NCBI RefSeq assembly: GCF_900091725.1
Contig: NZ_FMBW01000063.1
Span: forward strand, 62,001-126,000
Length of the DNA stretch: 64,000 nucleotides
Source: Streptomyces sp. DvalAA-43
GTDB lineage: Bacteria > Actinomycetota > Actinomycetes > Streptomycetales > Streptomycetaceae
Direction: 5' to 3'
Shown in pieces: positions 34,654 through 43,648 of this stretch (within the stretch, counting starts at the first letter, position 1; each line of letters begins with the position of its first letter). The position numbers and the translations under genes are program-made. Below the pieces are notes generated by a model that worked only from the letters and a program-made list of their open reading frames with translations, was not told the origin of the DNA and did no database searches.

Positions 34654-34704
34654 TGCGGATCCCGGTCGAAGCCGGCGTCCAGGCGGCCGGCGCGGGCCGC
34701 TCGC

Positions 34705-35532
34705 TCAGCCCTGACGGCCGGCTCCGTCCGGGTCGGGGCCGATGCGGCCGCCGTTGTCGAGGGCGGTGATGTCGCTCAACTCCTGTGGGCTGAGGTCGAA
34801 GTCGAAGACCCTGAAGTTCTCCTCGATCCGGGCGGGCGCCATCGACCTGGGGATCACCACGTTGCCGAGTTGGAGGTGCCAGCGGATGACGACCTGGGCC
34901 GGGGTCTTCCCGTGCGCCTCGGCGATACGGGTCAGCGTACGTTCGGCGAGCAGCGCACCGCCCTGGGCGAGCGGGCTCCAGGCCCCCGTGGTGATGGACC
35001 GCTCGGCGCAGATCCCGCGCATCCGGACTTGCGGGAAGTAGGGGTGAAGCTCGATCTGGTTGAGTGCCGGCACGATGTCGGTGTTCGCCAGCAGGCGGTC
35101 CAGAGTGGCGGCGGTGAAGTTGGATACGCCGATCGCCCTGGCGCGTCCCTCGGTGTGGATCCTCTCCAGAGCCCTGTACGACTCGACGTACAGATCCTGT
35201 TCCGGTGCGGGCCAGTGGATCAGGTAGAGGTCGACGTAGTCCGTGCCCAGGCGGTGGAGACTTGCGTCGAAAGCACGCAGTGCGGCCTCGTGGCCCTGGT
35301 CGGCGTTCCACAGTTTGGTGGTGAGGAAGACGTCCTGACGGCGGATCCCGGCATCACGGACCGCACGGCCGACGCCCGCCTCATTGTTGTAGACGCGGGC
35401 GGTGTCGATGTGCCGGTAGCCGGTGACCAGGGCGTGGGATACGGCGGCGTAGGCCTGCTCGTCCGTCAGCGGCCAGACACCGAGGCCGATCTGTGGGACG
35501 GTCACGCCGTTGTTGAGGGTGAGGCACCGCAT
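34705..35532 (-). CDS. Aldo/keto reductase
   Basis: A 275-aa NADPH-dependent oxidoreductase with the TIM-barrel family pattern: VPQIGLGVWPL, GYRHIDTARVYNNEAGVG (catalytic Asp and Tyr), TTKLW with the catalytic Lys, DLYLIHWPAP with the His, and the C-terminal IPRSMAPARIEENF that binds the NADPH phosphate. The start at 35532 has GGAAGG nine bases upstream. It is the last gene of the minus-strand peptide operon, 58 bases after the P450, and may tailor the product or be a passenger. Confidence 0.93.
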   Translation of the reverse strand: MRCLTLNNGVTVPQIGLGVWPLTDEQAYAAVSHALVTGYRHIDTARVYNNEAGVGRAVRDAGIRRQDVFLTTKLWNADQGHEAALRAFDASLHRLGTDYVDLYLIHWPAPEQDLYVESYRALERIHTEGRARAIGVSNFTAATLDRLLANTDIVPALNQIELHPYFPQVRMRGICAERSITTGAWSPLAQGGALLAERTLTRIAEAHGKTPAQVVIRWHLQLGNVVIPRSMAPARIEENFRVFDFDLSPQELSDITALDNGGRIGPDPDGAGRQG

Positions 35533-35590
35533 GGGTGAACCTTCCGGGTGCGTGTGCGGGGCCATGGCCTGTCGACTGGGGCGCCCCCGC

Positions 35591-36793
35591 TCACCAGGTC
35601 ACGGGCAGGCTGCGGGGGGCCCTGGTCTTCAGCCCGGTCTTCCATACCGGCGGTGCCGCGGCCCGCAGTTCTGGGAAGCGGTGCAGGAGCCCGGTCAGGG
35701 CCTCCTGGAGTTGGACGCGTGCGACCTGCGCCCCGACGCAGTGATGGGCGCCGTGCCCGAACCCCAGATGAGGGTTGCGGTCGCGGTCGAGGTCGAGCAG
35801 GTCAGGGGTGTCGAAGACGGTCTCGTCGTGGTTGGCCGACGAGTTCACCGCCATCACGGCTTCGCCCTCGGCGATCGTGACACCACCGAGACGCATCTCC
35901 TCGGTGGCGACACGAAGGTTGGCCTGGACATTCGTCTGGGCGTAACGCAGCAGCTCCTCGACGGCCTTGGGGACCCTCTCGGGTTCGTCCCGGAGGCGCT
36001 GGTACAGCCGGGGGTCGTCCAGCAGGAGGTGCACCATGCCGGCGAGCCGGTCGGCAGTGGTGCCGTAGCCTCCGGCGAGCAGTACCAGGCAGAAGGAGAT
36101 CAGTTCGTCCTGGCTGAGCCGGTCGCCCTCGTCGCGCGCGGCGATCAGGGTGCTCAGGACGTCGTCGCCCGGATGCCGGCGCTTGGTGGCGACGAGCTCG
36201 GTGAGGTATCCGGTCATCTCACCGACGGCGGTGGTGACCTCGGTGTCGGCGATGGCGGTGAGGCTGCGCAGGGTGTCGCACCAGGCGTCGAGCAGGTCTC
36301 CGTCCCGTCGCGGCACACCGAGGAGATCGCAGATGACTGCCAGCGGCAGCGGCCGGGCGAACAGCGCGACCAGGTCGGCCGGGCGGTCGTGTGCCGCGAG
36401 TTCGTCGAGGAGTTCCCCCACGAGCTGGGCCACGTCCGCCCTCATGGCCTCGGCGCGACGGGCGGTGAAGGCCGGGGCGACCAGCTTGCGCAGCCGGGTG
36501 TGTTCCGGAGGATCCGCGGCCAGGATGGAGTCCGGCAGGGTGGGGACCCGCGCCATGCGAGGTCCCGCTCCCCGGGTGGCGCGCGTACGGCTGAAGCGAG
36601 GATCGGCCAGTACGGTGCGCACGTCCGCATACCGGGTCACCAGCCATGCCGGGTCGCCACTGGGCAGTACGATCCGGGCGCATGGCGCGTCGCGACGCAG
36701 GGCGGCCAGTTCCGGCAGGGGTCCGAGCCCGTCGTGGTGCGGGAGGGGAAAGTCCGCGGTGGGGACCGGGCAACCGGATTCTTCGTCTGTCAC
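35591..36793 (-). CDS. Cytochrome P450 of the peptide operon
   Basis: A 400-aa bacterial P450 with the usual motifs: I-helix LAGGYGTTADRL near residue 240, EELLR (ExxR), and the heme loop FGHGAHHCVGAQVA near residue 345 with the axial Cys. Note the Tyr in the I-helix AGGYGTT, where Phe/His/Glu is commoner. It lies between the methyltransferase (81 bases upstream) and the aldo/keto reductase and reads with the YcaO operon, so oxidation of the peptide product is a reasonable inference. No ferredoxin is in the operon. Confidence 0.93.
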   Translation of the reverse strand: MTDEESGCPVPTADFPLPHHDGLGPLPELAALRRDAPCARIVLPSGDPAWLVTRYADVRTVLADPRFSRTRATRGAGPRMARVPTLPDSILAADPPEHTRLRKLVAPAFTARRAEAMRADVAQLVGELLDELAAHDRPADLVALFARPLPLAVICDLLGVPRRDGDLLDAWCDTLRSLTAIADTEVTTAVGEMTGYLTELVATKRRHPGDDVLSTLIAARDEGDRLSQDELISFCLVLLAGGYGTTADRLAGMVHLLLDDPRLYQRLRDEPERVPKAVEELLRYAQTNVQANLRVATEEMRLGGVTIAEGEAVMAVNSSANHDETVFDTPDLLDLDRDRNPHLGFGHGAHHCVGAQVARVQLQEALTGLLHRFPELRAAAPPVWKTGLKTRAPRSLPVTW

Positions 36794-36874
36794 GACTGCT
36801 CCGAGATGGTCTTCGGCGGTGCGGCCGTGAGGAGTCGACGGCCACGTGGGGCAAAGGGGCGCTGCGTACCCGCG

Positions 36875-37693
36875 TCAGCGGCGTTCGTAGACGGAGACGT
36901 GGTAGGTGCTGTCACGGGTGAACGGCAGGCCGGACCACGAGCCCTGGCGCCGGCGAAGCCGTAGTCCGGCCCGCTCCGCCATGAGGTCCAGTTCGCCCGG
37001 CGACGCGTAGTGGAAGCGCACCCGCAGGTGACGGGTCCGGTCCGCCTCGTGGATGAGGTAGTGGGACTGGTACGTCTGGGTGGACGGGTCGATCCTGCGA
37101 TGGCAGAGGATCAGATGCTCGTCGGTCTCGGAGACGACCTCGGGCACGCCCGAGGCCGCGGCGACAGCGAGGGCTTCGGGCACATGCGCGTCGAGGACGA
37201 ACACGCCGGTCGGCGCGAGGTGGCCGGCCACGGCGGTCAGACAGCGCTGCAGGTCGTCGTGGGACCTGAGCTCGAAGAACGTACCTCCGACGGCGTGGAT
37301 GAGGGAGAACGTGCCATCGACAGGTACCTCGGCGAAATCGCCGGGAGTGATTCCGATCCTGTCGCCGCCGGGCTTCGACCGGAGCCGTGCCGCCATCGCG
37401 TCGGACGCTTCGACGCCATGGACGTCGAAGCCGCGGGCGGCGAGCGGCAGGGCGACCCTGCCGGTGCCTATGCCGAGTTCGAGCACGGGGCCGTCGCCGG
37501 CGAGGCCCGCGAGGGCGTCGACGGTTGCGTTGGTGATACCCGGTTTGGCGAACCACCGGTCGTAGTCGGCGGCGTGGACCTCGGCGTACCCGGAACCGCC
37601 CGCTGTGGTGGCGGTGTGGTCGCCCCCGCTGTCCGAGGCGTCGTCGAGGTCGGCTCTCGTCGTGGGTTCCGGATGGTCGTAGGACGTGGACAT
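36875..37693 (-). CDS. SAM-dependent class I methyltransferase
   Basis: A 272-aa methyltransferase. The SAM-binding motif I is VLELGIGTGRVALPLAARG near residue 80, followed by the acidic end of strand 2 (VHGVEAS) and GDFAEVPVDGTFSLIHAVGG. The first 40 residues are acidic and probably disordered. The ATG at 37693 has GAGGAGA eight bases upstream. Similar proteins act on small molecules or peptides. It lies 97 bases after the YcaO gene and before the P450 in the peptide operon. Confidence 0.9.
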   Translation of the reverse strand: MSTSYDHPEPTTRADLDDASDSGGDHTATTAGGSGYAEVHAADYDRWFAKPGITNATVDALAGLAGDGPVLELGIGTGRVALPLAARGFDVHGVEASDAMAARLRSKPGGDRIGITPGDFAEVPVDGTFSLIHAVGGTFFELRSHDDLQRCLTAVAGHLAPTGVFVLDAHVPEALAVAAASGVPEVVSETDEHLILCHRRIDPSTQTYQSHYLIHEADRTRHLRVRFHYASPGELDLMAERAGLRLRRRQGSWSGLPFTRDSTYHVSVYERR

Positions 37694-37790
37694 GCCGGTC
37701 TCCTCGGCCTGCGGACGGTCCGGTCGCCGCGGTGCGGACCGGGCCGGGGTGGACAGGGGCGCTGGGCGGGCTCCGCGGGTATCCGCGGGA

Positions 37791-38981
37791 TCATCCGAAG
37801 GGGTGTGGGCCGGGTGTGGCGGAGAGGCCGCGTTCACCGTCCGGGCCGGTGGGCAGGGCATGGGCGCCCGGGGCCACGACCCGTATCACCGTCGATCCCA
37901 GGGTGCGTGCCGGTCCACGGGTGGTGTCCACGAGGACGAGGTCCCGGCCGGTGTGGGCGGACAGCGCGGCGGTGCCGGACCGCTGGGGTCCGGCCGGAGC
38001 CGGTGCTGGCCGGGAACGGCGCTCCGGGGGCCGTGACGTCCACAGCCGGAGGCTGTCCTGCCGGTGAAAGGTCCACAGTGCGTGCTTGACGGCGGAGTCC
38101 GGCGCCGTGGCACCCTGCCAGTGCGCCCATGTTCCTTCTGCCACCGGTGTGTCCATGCTCCAGCGCACCATGAGTGCCTCGTAGGCGGCCTTCTCGATCA
38201 GCGGGTCGATGTGGCCGTCGTCCGGGCCGCAGCGCGCTCCGAAGGTCTGGCGGGTCCGGTCCGGGGCGTGGAGCGACACCGCGACACAGCGGGAGCCGGT
38301 GGGCGCCGGGACGTCGAGCGCGGTGGCGATCACTTCCGTTCCCTTCAGAAGCTCCGCCAGCGGATCGGGCAGACCGGCCGCCGGAATCACCTCGGGGGCG
38401 GAGGACAGTCCATACCAGCTTCTGCGGACGAGGTCGCGTTCCAGGATCTCCCAGGCGGCGTGCTGGGTGGCCGCCTCCGGGTCCGGATGCGCGGCGACAC
38501 CGGTGGAGCCGACACCGGGGCCGGGGTCGCAGCCTGGCGGCGCCCGGTGGTGCAGGAAGACCGCCCCGGCGGGTACGTGGATGTCGGCTCCGGAGTGCAG
38601 GGAACGTCCAAGTACCCAGAGCCGGCGGGTGTCACGCGAATCCTGAAGGGTGGCCGGGGCGCCTTCCGGCACGAGCTCGGCAGGGTCCACGGCGGGTATC
38701 CCCTTGCGGCGCAGTTCGCTGTGGGTGGCCACGACCGCGGCATCCGACTCCGCCGCACGGCCCGCGAGGATGTTGCCCACGCGTTCGAGGAGTTCGCCGC
38801 GCGCGCTCGCCACGACCCGTTCCGCGTGGTGCCCGGCAGCACTGCCCACGACGACGGGGCGGTCCCCTGCGGCACAGACGGCGTCGAACTGCGGCGAACG
38901 GGCCGCGACGCGGGCGAAGACGACCTGCGGCCAGGGCGCGTAGGGAGCGAAGACCTGAGGTGACCAGGGAGACACACTCAT
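37791..38981 (-). CDS. YcaO domain protein (peptide backbone-modifying)
   Basis: A 396-aa stand-alone YcaO protein. YcaO enzymes use ATP to activate peptide amide bonds, giving azolines, thioamides or amidines. The ATP/Mg motifs are seen in order: ARGELLER at residues 60-67, STGVAAHPDPEAATQ with HAAWEILERD at 159-183, and EKAAYEALMVRW at 263-274. No fused or adjacent E1-like or TfuA partner is visible. The ATG at 38981 overlaps the stop of the HExxH gene (ATGA). An upstream extension in the same frame runs through that gene and was rejected. The last 60 residues are Pro/Arg-rich and atypical. Confidence 0.9.
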   Translation of the reverse strand: MSVSPWSPQVFAPYAPWPQVVFARVAARSPQFDAVCAAGDRPVVVGSAAGHHAERVVASARGELLERVGNILAGRAAESDAAVVATHSELRRKGIPAVDPAELVPEGAPATLQDSRDTRRLWVLGRSLHSGADIHVPAGAVFLHHRAPPGCDPGPGVGSTGVAAHPDPEAATQHAAWEILERDLVRRSWYGLSSAPEVIPAAGLPDPLAELLKGTEVIATALDVPAPTGSRCVAVSLHAPDRTRQTFGARCGPDDGHIDPLIEKAAYEALMVRWSMDTPVAEGTWAHWQGATAPDSAVKHALWTFHRQDSLRLWTSRPPERRSRPAPAPAGPQRSGTAALSAHTGRDLVLVDTTRGPARTLGSTVIRVVAPGAHALPTGPDGERGLSATPGPHPFG

Positions 38982-39967
38982 CGCACACGCGCCCGTGCCA
39001 CCTCGGCGGCGTCCTCCAGGACCGTTCTCCCGTGGTCGGTGAGCATGTCGCGGTGTTCCGTCATGGTGCGCACCGCGTCGACCGCGGAGAGGGCCAGTCG
39101 ATCGTGGCGTGCCCGCACGGCCGCAGCCGCGCCGCTGTCGGCCGTGTCCCCCGCGAGCAGGTGCCGGTACAGCAGGACGCTTCGGGCCAGGACGACCATC
39201 TGCTGGAACAGCCCGGTGAGCGGCCGGGGGTCGAGCCTGAGGGGTGTGGATACCATCGGGCCGTCGTCTTCCACGGGCCGCAGGAAGGGCTGTGCAGCCA
39301 CGGACGCGGCATTGCACCGGGTGTGCGCGCCCTCGTGTACGAGCGCTTCGGCGAACCGGACGGCCCCCGGCAGCCCGTCCGGGTCCGGTGTGAGACGGCT
39401 GCGCCGGATGAAGACGGCACCGTGCACGGTGAAGTCGGTGAAGCCGTCGACGGCAGGCCCGTCCAGAAGCGCGACCTGGAAGAGGACTTGGCTCAACTCA
39501 TCGCAGATCGCAGGCCAGTTGGCGGCCAGGAGGGCGATCGTCTTGTGGATGTCCGCCGCATCGCGTTCGCGCCATCCGACCACGGCGGAGCCGTGTGTCG
39601 TGCCGGGTTCTCCGCCCCGGTCCGGGATGGACTTCAGTGCGCGGACGACGCTGCGCTCCAGATGAGGTCCGGGTGACGCGAGTCGGGCGGACCACGGCAG
39701 TCCGGACGCGGGGGATGCCGTGATGTCCGACCGGGCCCGGTCGACCATGCCGCTGAGGCGGGCGAGGCGTTCCGGGGCGGGCGGGCCGGTCCGCAGGACG
39801 TACTGTGCGACGTGTGCCGCTTCGATGATCGCGGGGTGCGTGGCTTCCTCCGGGGAGACCGTCAGTCCGGCCCGTTCCAGGGCCGACCGGGTCATGCGCG
39901 CCAGGGCGGAGCATTCCTCGGCGCTCTGGCGTACGTCGGGTTCCACTCGCACCGTGAGTACCTCCAT
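38978..39967 (-). CDS. HExxH-motif putative peptide-modifying enzyme
   Basis: A protein of about 329 residues with ALVHEGAHTRCNA, the HExxH motif at residues 211-215. Proteins of this type occur in ribosomal-peptide clusters and some have been described as alpha-ketoglutarate-dependent peptide beta-hydroxylases rather than proteases. Other features: a helical N-terminal half, and DGPAVDGFTDFTVHGAVFIRR before the motif. ATG 39967 has no ribosome site; a GTG five codons in (39952) is preceded by GGAGG at good distance and may be the true start. The stop overlaps the YcaO start. It lies 59 bases after the short precursor gene, with a hairpin between. Confidence 0.85.
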   Translation of the reverse strand: MEVLTVRVEPDVRQSAEECSALARMTRSALERAGLTVSPEEATHPAIIEAAHVAQYVLRTGPPAPERLARLSGMVDRARSDITASPASGLPWSARLASPGPHLERSVVRALKSIPDRGGEPGTTHGSAVVGWRERDAADIHKTIALLAANWPAICDELSQVLFQVALLDGPAVDGFTDFTVHGAVFIRRSRLTPDPDGLPGAVRFAEALVHEGAHTRCNAASVAAQPFLRPVEDDGPMVSTPLRLDPRPLTGLFQQMVVLARSVLLYRHLLAGDTADSGAAAAVRARHDRLALSAVDAVRTMTEHRDMLTDHGRTVLEDAAEVARARVR

Positions 39968-39982
39968 GAAGCCGGATGGGGT

Positions 39983-40013
39983 CGGGCGACGGGCCGGATC
40001 GACCCGCCGCCCG
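39983..40013 (-). terminator. Hairpin between precursor peptide and HExxH gene
   Basis: Arms at 39983-39993 and 40003-40013 pair over 11 positions with a single mismatch, around a nine-base loop. The structure starts 14 bases after the precursor stop. Such hairpins often let precursor transcripts outnumber those of the modifying enzymes. It is also close enough to the enzyme's start to affect its translation. Confidence 0.7.
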
Positions 40014-40026
40014 GAGTGACGCTGCG

Positions 40027-40101
40027 TCAGCTGGGTACGTCGACCATCAGCGCCAGGTCGGGAAGTTCCTCTTCGGGAATCTGCTCGATCTCCTCGTGCA
40101 T
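40027..40101 (-). CDS. 24-aa RiPP precursor peptide candidate
   Basis: A 25-codon ORF. The peptide begins MHEEIEQ, is strongly acidic through residue 12 (leader-like), and ends LALMVDVPS. It has no Cys or Thr and only one Ser, the last residue. AAGGGAGA lies five to twelve bases before the ATG. It is the first ORF of the minus-strand operon, followed by a hairpin, then HExxH, YcaO, methyltransferase, P450 and reductase genes. Given that context it is the best precursor candidate. Possible modification sites are Asp15, Asp21, the Pro-Ser end and backbone amides. No similar precursor is recalled, so its class is open. Confidence 0.65.
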   Translation of the reverse strand: MHEEIEQIPEEELPDLALMVDVPS

Positions 40102-40159
40102 ATCGATCTCCCTTCGGTGACCGGCTCCTCCGACATTGACGGGGAGTCACGGCGCTGCC

Positions 40160-40189
40160 ACGGTACGCACGGTTCCGAAGTGATCACAA
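40160..40189 (-). promoter_or_regulatory. Possible promoter of the peptide operon
   Basis: On the minus strand, TTGTGA (40184-40189) is followed after 18 bases by TACCGT (40160-40165), a plausible -35/-10 pair about 60 bases before the precursor ATG. Only hexamer similarity supports it. Confidence 0.3.
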
Positions 40190-40967
40190 GATGCGCCGTG
40201 GCCACCCCCACGGGTTCGCCGCGGCGCATGCCGGCCAGGTTCCGCAGGGTCGTACCTGATCTTCGCCGCACTCCGTGGACAGGGCGACGACGACCGCCCG
40301 ACCCTCCCGACCTGCTGCTTCCTGCCCGGCCGACAGAAGTGGACTCTCGTGCGAGGCCCGGTCGGACCGAGGCGCCGCCCCCATCCCGCCCTGTGTGGCG
40401 ACCCTCCGGGTCCCGGTCACTTTTCTGTCCGGAAGGTGCCGGGAGGACCTGCCGCGCGGAGTGCCGGACCGGGGCACCGAGGTGCCCGCCGTACGCGTGC
40501 CCCCTCGGCTCCGCCTTCCCGGCCCTCCGGGGGCGGCCGCAGCGCTCCCCCGCCGAGGACACATCGGAAATGCGTCCGCACGCCTTCCACCCCGCCCGCG
40601 TCCTCGGCATCCGCCGGAACGAGGGGAACGCAACGGAAATCCGGCCTCGGGAAAAGGCCGAAACGCCACTCTTGGAAAGTGGGCCACCGCCCACGATGAT
40701 GATGCGTCATCTGCCGCGTACGGCAGAGCCATGTGAGCCGCCCGTCCCTGCGTGTGGTTCATCTCCGACCAGCAGTCTCTCCGCCCCATGCGACTCGCAG
40801 GGCCCGGCGACCGGGCCATTGCCGCAGCACTCACGTGACACTGCCCCAGCGCCGCGGCCCATCACGAGGAGACGCCCGTGGATTCGACGGATACCCTGCC
40901 CCACCGATCCCCTGCCACCGTCAGCCACGCGCTGCCCGCGAACGAACCCGTGCGGGCGTAGGCCGGC
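40190..40967. other. Divergent intergenic region, no gene seen
   Basis: About 780 bases between the peptide operon (minus) and the glycosyltransferase operon (plus). Promoters for the second operon must lie here. Open frames in it are G+C artefacts with no ribosome sites or recognisable protein. It is unusually long for this window and could contain regulatory or non-coding RNA that I cannot detect. Confidence 0.5.
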
Positions 40968-42116
40968 ATGCGCATCGCGTACATGCACGGCGGCAGCATC
41001 CCCTCCCGCTTCGCCAACGGTGTTCATGTCATGCGCATGTGCGACGCGTTCACCGCGGCCGGACATGAGGTCACCCTCTACTCCATGCCCGGCTCGGACG
41101 AGGACCCGTACGCCTACTACGGCGTCCGCCACCGCTTCCCGATCCACCTCGTCCCCTGCCCCGACTCCGACTACACGCCGGCCGGCTACTGGAAGCGTGC
41201 CGAGGCGGTCCGGGCACTGGTGACGAACGGCCCTGTCCCGGACCTCGTCTACGGACGCGACCCCTACGCCCTGGCCACCCTCTCCGGTCTGGCGCCCCTC
41301 GTGTACGAGGTCCACCAACTGCGCGAAGACCTGTCCCCGGCCGGGACCGAGGGAATGCTCCTCGGCACGCCCGGACTGGCCCGCGTGGTCACCATCACCC
41401 ACGCCCTCGCACGCGACATGCAGCGGAAGTACGAGACGCTGGGCACCCTGCCCATCGTTGTCGCGCCCGACTGCGCGGATCCGCCCTCCCCCGCCGGGAC
41501 GAGAGGGACCACACGGCTGCCGGGTCGCTCGAACGTACTGCGCGTCGGCTACGTCGGGCACCTCTACGACGGGCGCGGCATCGGCCTCGTCCTGGAGCTC
41601 GCGGACCGGTTTCCCGGCCTGGACTTCCATCTGGTCGGCGGCACCGACGAGGACCGCGCCCGCTGGGAACAAGCCTGCCGGTCCCCTCATGTGTACTTCC
41701 ACGGGCACCGGCCGCCGTCCGCGCTCCCGGACTACTACACCCTCTTCGACGTCGTCCTCGCCCCCTACGAGCAGAAGGTGTACACCTGGGGCCGGCTCGG
41801 CGAGACCGGACGCTGGGCCTCTCCCATGAAGGTGTTCGAGTACATGTCCCACGGCTGCCCCATGATCGCTTCCGATCTGCCGGTTCTGCGCGAAGTCCTC
41901 CAGGACCGGGTCAACTGCCTGCTGCGGCCACCCGAGGACCCGGCCGCCTGGGCGGAGGCTCTGGACGAACTGATCGCCGACGACGTACTGCGCCGAGCGC
42001 TCGGCGCCGAGGCCCGGCGGCAGGTCCTGGAGCTCTACACCTGGCGCCGTCGGGCCGATGTCGTCCTCGCGGGCCTCGACCGGCCGGAGTCCGGGAGAAC
42101 CAGGCCCCTTTCATGA
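40968..42116 (+). CDS. Glycosyltransferase, family 4-like (paralogue A)
   Basis: A 382-aa GT-B fold glycosyltransferase of the retaining family 4 type. N-terminal acceptor domain: MRIAYMHGGSIPSRFANGVH, then the donor domain with VGYVGHLYDGRGIGLVLEL and, near the end, SPMKVFEYMSHGCPMIASDLPVLREV, the EX7E-like region that holds the nucleotide sugar. It ends overlapping the next gene (ATGA). It is closely similar along its length to the gene at 46.4 kb, even sharing bases around the start (GGC-ATG-CGCATCGCGTAC). Expected to work at the cytosolic membrane face on a lipid- or polysaccharide-linked acceptor. Confidence 0.92.
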   Translation: MRIAYMHGGSIPSRFANGVHVMRMCDAFTAAGHEVTLYSMPGSDEDPYAYYGVRHRFPIHLVPCPDSDYTPAGYWKRAEAVRALVTNGPVPDLVYGRDPYALATLSGLAPLVYEVHQLREDLSPAGTEGMLLGTPGLARVVTITHALARDMQRKYETLGTLPIVVAPDCADPPSPAGTRGTTRLPGRSNVLRVGYVGHLYDGRGIGLVLELADRFPGLDFHLVGGTDEDRARWEQACRSPHVYFHGHRPPSALPDYYTLFDVVLAPYEQKVYTWGRLGETGRWASPMKVFEYMSHGCPMIASDLPVLREVLQDRVNCLLRPPEDPAAWAEALDELIADDVLRRALGAEARRQVLELYTWRRRADVVLAGLDRPESGRTRPLS

Positions 42117-43648
42117 GGGCGCCGTCAGGAGAGGACGCCGTGCAGGGGACCGACTCCACGAACGGAACACCGGCACGTCCCGAGAGCGGCGCGGTCCGCA
42201 CCGGCGGCCCCGGGAACCGCACCGCCGGAAGCCGCCCGCCCCGTGTGCGGGGCAGCACCGAAGAGCCCTCCGCCGGGGTGGTCGTGGACGGATACCCCGG
42301 CCGGCCGAGCGTCCGGGCCGGCGGGACTCTGCGGTTGCACGTCTCGACCCGTGCGGAACGGTTCCGGGCCGACTTCTACCGCTGCGGCGCCCACCCGCGT
42401 CTCATGGGCAGTACCGAAGGTCCGGGCAGGTACGCGAGGCCGGGCAGCCACGACGAGGACTGGAACTGGCCGGGCCACGACTTCACCATCCCCGAGGAGT
42501 GGCCCTCAGGTGTCTACATCGCGGTGCTCGGCCCCGGTACCGCACAACCGGCCGTCCCGCCTCCGGCCGATGCCGCAGCCCTGGACGCCCGGCACTCCCG
42601 GATGCTCTTCGTGGTGACGCCCCGCGAACCCGCCCGGACCACCCGCATCCTGTACAAGGTGCCTGTCTTCACCTACCACGCCTACAACAGAAGCGGTGGA
42701 GCGAGTCTGTACGGGGCTCTCCCGTACGACGAGGCGCACCGCACCGTCACTCTGCGGCGCCCCGGCGGCGGGATCGGCGGCCCGGTGAAAGGCAGGCCGG
42801 ACGCCCATGACCCGCGAACACCCCGCCAGACCTTCGCGCATTGGGACGCGCCCTTCATCTCGTGGCTGGAGAGCTCGGGATTCACCGCCGACTACTGCAC
42901 CGACCTCGACCTCGACGAAACCCCCCATCTCGCCGACGGCTACCGGCTGCTGCTGTCCGCGGGACACGACGAGTACTGGAGCCCGCGCACCCGCCGGCAC
43001 GTCACCGCCTTCCGCGACCAGGGTGGCAACATCGCCGTCTTCGGGGCCAACACCTGCTGGTGGCGGGTCACGCCGAACGACGACGGCACCGCCATCAGCT
43101 GCGCCAAGTACCCTCCCGGAGTTCCCCAGGGAGCCGACACCGACCGGATGCGAGGCGCCCCCGACCACTGGTGGGAGACCGAACCCGAGAACCAGCTCAT
43201 CGGCGTCAGCTACCGCAACGGCGGCGGCTACTGGGACGGTCCGCGCGAACCACTGGGCTTCACCGTTCAGCACACCGGACACCCGGTCTTCACCGGCACC
43301 GGACTGTGTGATGGCGACATCCTCGGAGCGGAACACTCCCTCGTGGGCTACGAATGCGACGGAGCCGCGTACCGGCGCGACAGCCACGGGCCGGCGGTCC
43401 CCACCGGCAGCGACGGCACACCCGACGACTTCACCATCCTGGGCGTCGCGGATCTTCCCACCACCCCGGACTCCGGGTGGAATACCACCGCTCGCGAGAA
43501 CACCGACCCGAGCAGGGCCGCGACCTTCGGGCTCTACACCCGGGGCGGGACGGTCTTCAACGCGGCCACCACCGACTGGCCACGGCTGCTGCGCCCGGAT
43601 CCCCGGATACGCGCCATCACCCGCAATGTGATCAACCTGCTCACCTGA
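42113..43648 (+). CDS. N,N-dimethylformamidase beta-subunit-like domain protein
   Basis: A 511-aa protein matching the domain named after the large subunit of N,N-dimethylformamidase, widespread in actinobacteria as unassigned proteins. Clear parts are KVPVFTYHAYNRSGGASLYG, WLESSGFTADYCTDLDLDE, LLLSAGHDEYWSPRTRRHV and NIAVFGANTCWWRV. The first 60 residues are low complexity. The domain adopts a glutamine-amidotransferase-like fold in known members. Being coupled (ATGA) to a glycosyltransferase and followed by sugar nucleotide genes, it more likely acts on a glycan or N-acyl sugar than on dimethylformamide; this is inference. Confidence 0.85.
   Translation: MRAPSGEDAVQGTDSTNGTPARPESGAVRTGGPGNRTAGSRPPRVRGSTEEPSAGVVVDGYPGRPSVRAGGTLRLHVSTRAERFRADFYRCGAHPRLMGSTEGPGRYARPGSHDEDWNWPGHDFTIPEEWPSGVYIAVLGPGTAQPAVPPPADAAALDARHSRMLFVVTPREPARTTRILYKVPVFTYHAYNRSGGASLYGALPYDEAHRTVTLRRPGGGIGGPVKGRPDAHDPRTPRQTFAHWDAPFISWLESSGFTADYCTDLDLDETPHLADGYRLLLSAGHDEYWSPRTRRHVTAFRDQGGNIAVFGANTCWWRVTPNDDGTAISCAKYPPGVPQGADTDRMRGAPDHWWETEPENQLIGVSYRNGGGYWDGPREPLGFTVQHTGHPVFTGTGLCDGDILGAEHSLVGYECDGAAYRRDSHGPAVPTGSDGTPDDFTILGVADLPTTPDSGWNTTARENTDPSRAATFGLYTRGGTVFNAATTDWPRLLRPDPRIRAITRNVINLLT

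Noticed and set aside
38978..39967. HExxH protein as a plain zinc metalloprotease
   Set aside because: Only the five-residue motif supports a protease; the operon context and known peptide-modifying HExxH proteins favour a hydroxylase role, though this is not proven.
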